Origin: Euphorbia lathyris
Lineage: Eukaryota > Streptophyta > Magnoliopsida > Malpighiales > Euphorbiaceae
Direction: 5' to 3'
Length of the DNA stretch: 64,000 bases
Assembly: GCF_963576675.1 (NCBI RefSeq)
Contig: NC_088911.1
Coordinates: 75,235,256-75,299,255, forward strand
The position numbers were made by a program, and so were the translations under genes. This document shows, piece by piece, positions 58,701 to 64,000 of this stretch. Under the pieces are notes generated by a model that saw nothing but the letters and a program-made list of their open reading frames with translations, was not told the origin of the DNA and made no database searches. The first letter of the stretch is position 1. Every line of letters starts with the position of its first letter.

Positions 58701-61700
58701 AAAAAAGATCTATTGCTTGTAAGTGGGTGACCACTGTGAAAATGAACCCTAATAGTTATGTTGCTCGGTTGAAAGTTAGCTTGGTTGCAAATGGTTATGC
58801 TCGGACATATGACATAGACTATTTTGAGACTTTTTCTCCAGTTACCAAACTTTCTTCAGTTTGACTATATATTCTTGTCACGATAATTATAAAATTTATT
58901 CTTGGACCTTAACTATCAGCTTGACCTTTTAGACCAAACGATCGAGGGTTCGAATCCTGGCAACCCCACTTATTGATGGAATTTCAATACATGGTAAGAT
59001 GGACCGATGTACACGCTTCAAGCCCAGGGGCATTCACATGAAGGGATGTGTCAGACGTAATTATAAAAGTTATTCTTGGGCCTTAACTATCACCTTAAAC
59101 TTTTAGGTCAATTGGTTTCATGACAATTGCTTTGGTTGCTACTTTACAATTGGGCACTTCATCAACTCAATATTGAGAATGTCTTCTTAAATAGTAATTT
59201 AAGTGAGGAGGTTTATATGGAGCAATCACCTGCATTTGTTGCACAAGGGAGACTGAGAAGTTGTGCAAGTTATGAATATCCTTGTACAACTTGAAACAAT
59301 CTCTTTGTGTGCCTGGTTTGGGAGATCCAATGCTACAATGATTAAATTTTGCTTATGTAAAAGTGAATCTGATCATTTTGTGTTCTTTTCATCATCTAGT
59401 TCTGGATGCATTTTACTGGAATCACAAAGTTGAAAGAATTCCTTGTGACTTGTTTTAAAACAAATGACCTTGGACCATTGAAATATTTCTTAGGAATTGA
59501 AACTGTAAGAGAATTTGTCTAACTTAGAGGAAATATTGCCTAGACTTATCAAATGATGTTGGTTTGATTGATGCAAAGACTTGTGATGCGCCTATGATAT
59601 CAAAGTGAAGTTGAAAGCTAAAGATGGTGATTTACTTGAGAATGTTGAAATTGTTGGGAAGTTGAACTCCCTCATAATCACCCAACCTTATATTGCCTTC
59701 CAAGTGAGTGTTGTAAGCCAATTCATGTCATCTCCTAGGACTTCACATTGGGATGGCTATGAGTCATATTCTTAGATATCTCAAAGGTGCTCCAGGTCAT
59801 GGTATCTAATACCAAAACTATGGTCATCGGCTATAAAAGGTTATGGAGATGTTGATTATATTATACGAAAAATCTTGCAGATAGACATTCTACTGCTGGT
59901 TATTGTGTATTGTTAGAGCAATCTTGTATTCTGGAAGCGTAAAAAGCAAAGTGTGATACCTAGATCGAGTGCACAATTTGAATATAGGGCTATGTCATAG
60001 ACTACATGTGAACTTGTATGGTATGTCATCCACTAGGTAAGATTGGTTTGCTCAGACGAAACTAATGAAGTTATGGTATGACAATGAAGCAACTACTTAT
60101 ATTGCCAATAATCTTGTATTTAACAAAAGAATCAAGTATATAGAAGTTGACTGCCATTTTACTCGGGAAAAACAAGAAGATGGGTTAATCACTACTCCAC
60201 ATGTCAGAACAAGGAGCGAGTTAGTATATGTGTTTACTATAATATTACTAGGGAATTGGGTCGACTATATATGTACCAAGATGGACATGATTAATATCTA
60301 CACTCCCAGCTTGAGGGGGAATGTTACAGTTGGTGTCAGATATTAATATGATGTGGACCTTTAACTATCAGCTTGAGCTTTTAGTTCAAACGGTTCCATG
60401 ACATGGTATTAGAGCCAGTTGAACCAAGTGATCTAGGGTTCGATTCAGGGCTGAAAGTTTTACTTTATACAGAATCCGAGAGTCTAAAAAATTAATGCAC
60501 TTCAAACTGCGTACAGTGCCCAAAAGTCAAAGACTCGAAGGTCAAGGAGGTGTTGTATCTTACCCAAATGAAAATATGTAAATAATCAGACTGTTGTATG
60601 CATTTTGACATATAACAATATTAATTGTACGTTGATTCATCTTATTAGTGAACAAAAAGATATAAACATTTTTACAGAAGAGTTTTGATTTTTATTGCAA
60701 GCACAAGCTGATTTAAGGAAAACATATTTATATGCAAAAACCTATCCAAGTGAAAGTGATAAACTGTAGAAATGCATGCTCTGAATCTTATTCTATATTT
60801 ATTCACATCATCACGTCTTCTTGATGTCCTAAAATATCGCAAAAACTGAAGACAGCACAAATCCTCTCGATATAACAAGTAATAACTATCTATAACCAAT
60901 TGTTCTATAGAAAGTACCATATGAAGTAAGACATGTAGTAGCACTCAAATTTTTATTTTCACATACCTTGCTCTTTTGAACTCTAATACGAACACGAACC
61001 CCAATATCTTCATCTCCTTTAGCCTATGATGCCATAGAACTTTACTTTAAGCAATTCACATCCATCAAATTCCGTGAAAATAGACGGCAGAGGAAAAGAA
61101 ATCAAAGTTTCATGCTCCTCAAATGAGATCTTAAGAGAGAATAACATTTTAAGCAGTTGTAAGGCCTTTTCTTTTATGAAGTAGCAATGGTGCTTACAGA
61201 TTTTATCTTCCCTGTAGAACGTATTTCAAGACGAACTGAAGCAAAAAATTTCAAAGCAATTCCTCCGCTTGTCACTTCTGGATTCCCATAATATACACCA
61301 ATCTAGCAAATTGATAAGAATATTTAGTTACTGGAAAATAAAATTAATTAATGATAGTTAATGATCTTGGCGCAACGGTAAACGTTGTTGTCGTGTGACC
61401 AAGAGGTCACGGGTTCGAGTCTTAGGAGCGGCCTCTTGCCAAATAAATTGGCAGGGAAGGCTTGCCCTAGTACACCCTTGTGGTGGGACCCCTCCCCGGA
61501 CACTCGCTCAGCGGGGACGCATAGTGCGACCGGGCCGCCCTTTTTTTAATGATCTTGCAGAACTACAATATAATGACTTATATATACCTACTGAAGAGGA
61601 TGCTAAACATAATCAATCAATACCTTGTATCTTATTTGGTTAAGGAAAATGAGAGTACAACCAGCTTTTGAAGCATTTCCTGACATTTTACGTAGTGCTT

Positions 61701-62372
61701 GGCTCATAAGGCGTGCTTGCAAACCCATTTGCTGCATACCAATCTCACCCTACGGATAAAACACAATTGTGGCAAGTCATAAAAAGGTAAAGCAGCTCAG
61801 CTATTATACATACAAAGTTATCAAAAGAGGTCAAAGTTGATAGCACACTTCGATCTCCGCTCGTGGAGTAAGAGCTGACACAGAATCAACACAAATAAGA
61901 TCTACAGCACCAGATCTGCACATACGATCTGCAACTGAAATATGGCAATGCTGTTAGACCTCAAAATATGAGCTATCATTCCAAATATACCTGCATTCCA
62001 CATTATTTCTTTAGTCACTGAGCAGATTTTAAATAAAAAAACTGATACAATGTCATAATCCAGAACATTATATTACTTTCAAGTGCCATCTCGCCATGAT
62101 CAGGTTGGCACACAATCAAATTTTCCACATCCACTCCCAGTGCTTTTGAATATGCTGGGTCAAAAGCATGCTCTGCATCAACAAGCATTGCATTGCCACC
62201 AAGTTTCTGCATCGAACAGTTACCTCATGGTCCTTAATAGGAATGACCATCAATAAAAGTCATGTAATAAAATACCAGAACTTAGAAGTAACAAGAAAAT
62301 GAAGAGAACCTGAACTTCTGCAATCGCATGAAGTGCTATAGTGGTCTTCCCGCTACTTTCTGGACCAAATAT
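55771..62372 (-). CDS. RECA1: Chloroplast-type RecA recombinase, last ten exons (5' part outside window)
   Basis: RecA binds single-stranded DNA, hydrolyses ATP and drives strand exchange; this type acts in plastid DNA repair. Exons on the minus strand: 62372-62310, 62206-62077, 61934-61849, 61749-61624, 61302-61198, 61023-60967, 56963-56901, 56826-56750, 56119-56047, 55881-55771. All junctions are GT-AG and in frame, giving 296 residues to TAA at 55771-55773. Walker A is GPESSGKTT; then [20 protein letters not shown], Walker [13 protein letters not shown], the L1/L2 region [40 protein letters not shown] and [20 protein letters not shown], and the C-terminal part [20 protein letters not shown]. 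The exons encoding the transit peptide and the first part of the core lie beyond 62372, probably beyond the window. Intron 60966-56964 is swollen by transposons. No lesions in the visible exons. Confidence 0.94.
57194..57273 (+). mobile_element. Au-type SINE (copy 3, 5'-truncated) in RecA intron
   Basis: Only the 3' half is present: CCTTGTGGTGGGACCCCTCC, then AGTGCACCGGGCCGCCC. It is flanked by a 12-bp TSD TATATGTATAGC at 57182-57193 and 57274-57285, so the truncation happened at insertion. Confidence 0.88.
58196..58578. mobile_element. PIF/Harbinger-like MITE nested in the copia remnant
   Basis: Ends GAGCATCTCCAAAAGACTC and, inward from the right, GAGCATCTTCAACAGCCTC are flanked by TTA (58193-58195 and 58579-58581). 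Internal words TTTGAGGAGT and CTCTCCTC recur in both orientations. GAGCATCTCCAAC-type ends are common in plant MITEs. Confidence 0.8.
58876..59125 (+). mobile_element. TRIM-like miniature LTR element nested in copia reverse transcriptase
   Basis: The right LTR 59049-59125 starts TGTCAGACGTAATTATAAAA and ends GGTTTCATGACA. The left LTR (58876-58938) starts TGTCACGATAATTATAAAAT but has lost its last bases and the primer site. Between them is a short non-coding interior (GAGGGTTCGAATCCTGGCAA). Flanking copia sequence continues on either side. A related LTR-like stretch followed by TGGTATTAGAGCC is at 60335-60415. Confidence 0.6.
60401..60966. other. RecA intron DNA with LTR-element leader fragment
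   Basis: TGGTATTAGAGCC at about 60402-60414 resembles a mutated initiator-Met primer site, followed by the GATCTAGGGTTCGATTCAGG leader. The rest up to 60966 is unassigned intron. Confidence 0.45.
61370..61545 (+). mobile_element. Au-type SINE (copy 4) in RecA intron
   Basis: Starts GCGCAACGGTAAACGTTGTT, with the B box in CACGGGTTCGAGTCTTAGG and the 3' end CCGGGCCGCCC followed by seven T. The 12-bp duplication TTAATGATCTTG lies at 61358-61369 and 61546-61557. The copy lies antisense to RecA in the intron between 61624 and 61302 and leaves the exons intact. Confidence 0.9.
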
Positions 62373-62777
62373 CTGCAAAGAAAAATAACTGTTTGTAATG
62401 GAAATAAAAAATACAACCAAACAACTATAACAAAACTGTTATTTGCAGTATGAAAAGTTCATTGCAATTCAGTCAATTAAATGGAAGAAGTTTTGACACT
62501 ATGCAGAGAGAAGGCAAATACAGTTGGCATAAATATAAGGATTAGATAGATTAAGTGCCACAACTGAACAAGTAATAAAGCTCCTAAAAAAAATAACGAA
62601 TTCTTAGTTCATATTCTATTGTGTCATATGCTACAAATGGCAGGAAAAGAAGAATATTTTTAGAGCCATGCCAGAAAAAATCTCCATTACCGTATGACTG
62701 GAAATGGACAAAGCACAAGTACTGACCAAACAGGAAAACCCATCACTCAAGTGTTGAAGGCCAAAATCACATGCTTA
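62373..62777. other. RecA intron DNA
   Basis: Upstream (minus strand) of the Walker A exon. No further RecA exon was recognised here. Confidence 0.5.
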
Positions 62778-64000
62778 CCACAACAACAACAACAACAAAG
62801 CCTTAGTCCCGAAATGATTCGGGGTCGGCTAACATGAACCATCATATAAAACCGTGAAATCAGGTCGTGTCCGCAACACAAATTCGCTCCCTCCACTCCG
62901 TCCTATCCACTACCATATTTTCCTTAATTCCCAGGAAACTCATATCACTCTCGATCACCCTCCTCCAAGTTTGCTTAGGTCTTCCCCTACCCCTCACTAC
63001 TACATCCCTTTGCCACTCTTCGGTTCTCCTAACCGGCGCATCAAGCGCTCTACGTCTCACATGGCCAAACCACCTTAGTCGGTTTTCCCTCATTTTATTC
63101 TCAATCTATGAAGCACGGACACGGGTGCGGATACGGGTGCGGACACGGGTGCGGACACGGCAAACGGCGTTTTTGGAAAATCTGAGACACGAGTGCGGCG
63201 GGGACACAGCAAATTTTATATAATTAATTATATATATATATATATATATTAAATATAAAAATATTTAAAAAAACTGGCTAAATCACAAATAAATCATTCT
63301 CTAATGCATAAAAAAAAACATACATAATAAGATAAGTCATTAGAAGTATGAAATTAGAAGGGAAGGGAGATGAAGAACCCCAAAAATCAGAATCCCTGGA
63401 GAAGAACAGGAGAAGAATCGCACATGAGAAGAAGAACCCAGGAGATAAGGAATTGTTTCTGATGTTGATTTGCGCAGGAAGGACATGGAATCGTGATATT
63501 GATTTGCGCAGGAAGAAGATGGAATCGTGATGTTGAAGGAGATGGAATCGTGATTTGCAGGAGATGGTCGCGCAAGGAAGGAGAGAAAGAATAGCTAATT
63601 TAAAAAAAAACCCTAATCTTTAACTTTTTTACCCCAGCCGAGTCCCCCAGTGTCCCGCCGTGTCCCCCGCCGTGTCCAACTTTCCGGCCGTGTCCCCGCC
63701 GTGTCCCCGTGTCCGGCGAGTCCGACTCGGCCACGGCGACCCCGGGGAAGAGTCCGTGCTTCATAGTTCTCAATAGATGTGACCCCTACTTTTGTCCTAA
63801 TTATTTCATTACTCACTCGATCCTTCCTCGTATGACCACACATCCATCTCAACATACGCATCTCCGCCACCGACATCTTATGGATGTGGCAGTGTTTCAC
63901 TTCCCAACACTCCGTACCATATAACAATGCTGGTCTAATTGCCGTCCGGTAGAATTTCCCTTCAATCTATTAGGCATGCCGGGGTCACAAAGGAAACCCG
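62778..64000 (-). mobile_element. RTE-clade LINE, 3' part, split by a hAT-like element and running off the window
   Basis: Starts with a CAA repeat (62778-62799) and GCCTTAGTCCCGAAATGATT. The minus strand encodes [20 protein letters not shown] and [20 protein letters not shown]. After the insertion at 63106-63766 it resumes with MRMLRWMCGHTRKDRVSNEI and continues to the window end. It is close to the copy at 22077-22640, which lets the insertion point be read exactly. Confidence 0.9.
63106..63766. mobile_element. hAT-like non-autonomous element (661 bp) inside the RTE LINE
   Basis: The terminal inverted repeat is CTATGAAGCACGGAC at both ends, with a perfect 8-bp TSD TTCTCAAT at 63098-63105 and 63767-63774. 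The intact RTE copy at 22390-22410 shows the empty site with one TTCTCAAT. The left subterminal region has repeats of ACACGGGTGCGG and the right has GTGTCCCCGCC-type repeats, roughly complementary. There is no transposase; the middle contains AT microsatellite DNA and a purine-rich stretch with GGAGATGGAATCGTGAT-type repeats (63480-63560). Confidence 0.88.

Larger units (their letters stand above)
57640..60400 (+). pseudogene. Copia pol remnant in RecA intron, with nested insertions
   Basis: Integrase C-terminal motifs at 57790-57960 ([26 protein letters not shown]), reverse transcriptase start at 58630-58862 ([59 protein letters not shown]), later pieces with [13 protein letters not shown] (near 59200) and [13 protein letters not shown] (near 59730), and the C-terminus at 60065-60310 ([43 protein letters not shown]). 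A polypurine tract TTGAGGGGGA at 60311-60320 precedes a TGTTACAG LTR-like start. Stops and frameshifts are frequent. A PIF MITE and a TRIM-like element lie inside. Confidence 0.8.

Noticed and set aside
61395..61643. 82-codon open frame on the plus strand
   Set aside because: It is a read-through of the Au-type SINE and adjacent RecA intron/exon antisense sequence.

Overview
The window is nuclear DNA from a eudicot plant. The evidence is spliced genes with GT-AG introns, a chloroplast photosystem II gene (PsbR), a chloroplast-type RecA gene, and typical plant transposons: L1 and RTE LINEs, an Au-type SINE, copia elements, CACTA and Mutator-like elements, and a small Helitron. I cannot name the species. 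The DNA is AT-rich and most of it is transposon-derived; many elements still have recognisable ends and target-site duplications (TSDs).

Layout. 1-4993: broken, intron-containing pieces of three unrelated host genes (cytokinin receptor, GDP-L-galactose phosphorylase, class II KNOX) next to a CACTA-type transposon end, probably one gene-fragment-carrying element. 4994-11070: the 3' part of a cytosolic sulfotransferase gene split by a near full-length L1 LINE with a 17-bp TSD. 11071-18760: nested DNA transposons and a degenerate copia gag. 18761-20418 (minus): an intact four-exon RLP24 ribosome-biogenesis gene. 20419-33727: RTE LINE, truncated copia, a solo LTR, two CACTA ends, a long hairpin, and a 5'-truncated L1. 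33907-44329 (plus): an intact nine-exon FAD-dependent oxidoreductase (renalase-like) gene stretched by intronic transposons. 44330-50200: old repeats, L1 LINE pieces interleaved with DNA of organellar character, and a Tourist-like MITE. 50560-51164 (plus): intact PsbR. 51480-55470: copia remnant, a degenerate GGTGAAAC array, and a tandem duplication with a different Mutator-like insertion in each copy. 55771-62372 (minus): the last ten exons of chloroplast RecA, with several intronic transposons. 62778-64000: RTE LINE split by a small hAT-like element.

The four working genes (RLP24, the oxidoreductase, PsbR, RecA) are independent housekeeping or plastid genes, not an operon-like system. PsbR next to RecA matches the Arabidopsis gene order as I recall it (At1g79040-At1g79050). 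The most unusual parts are the multi-gene fragment cluster at the left end, the LINE-split sulfotransferase, the doubly interrupted tandem duplication, and the organelle-like DNA mixed with LINE sequence.
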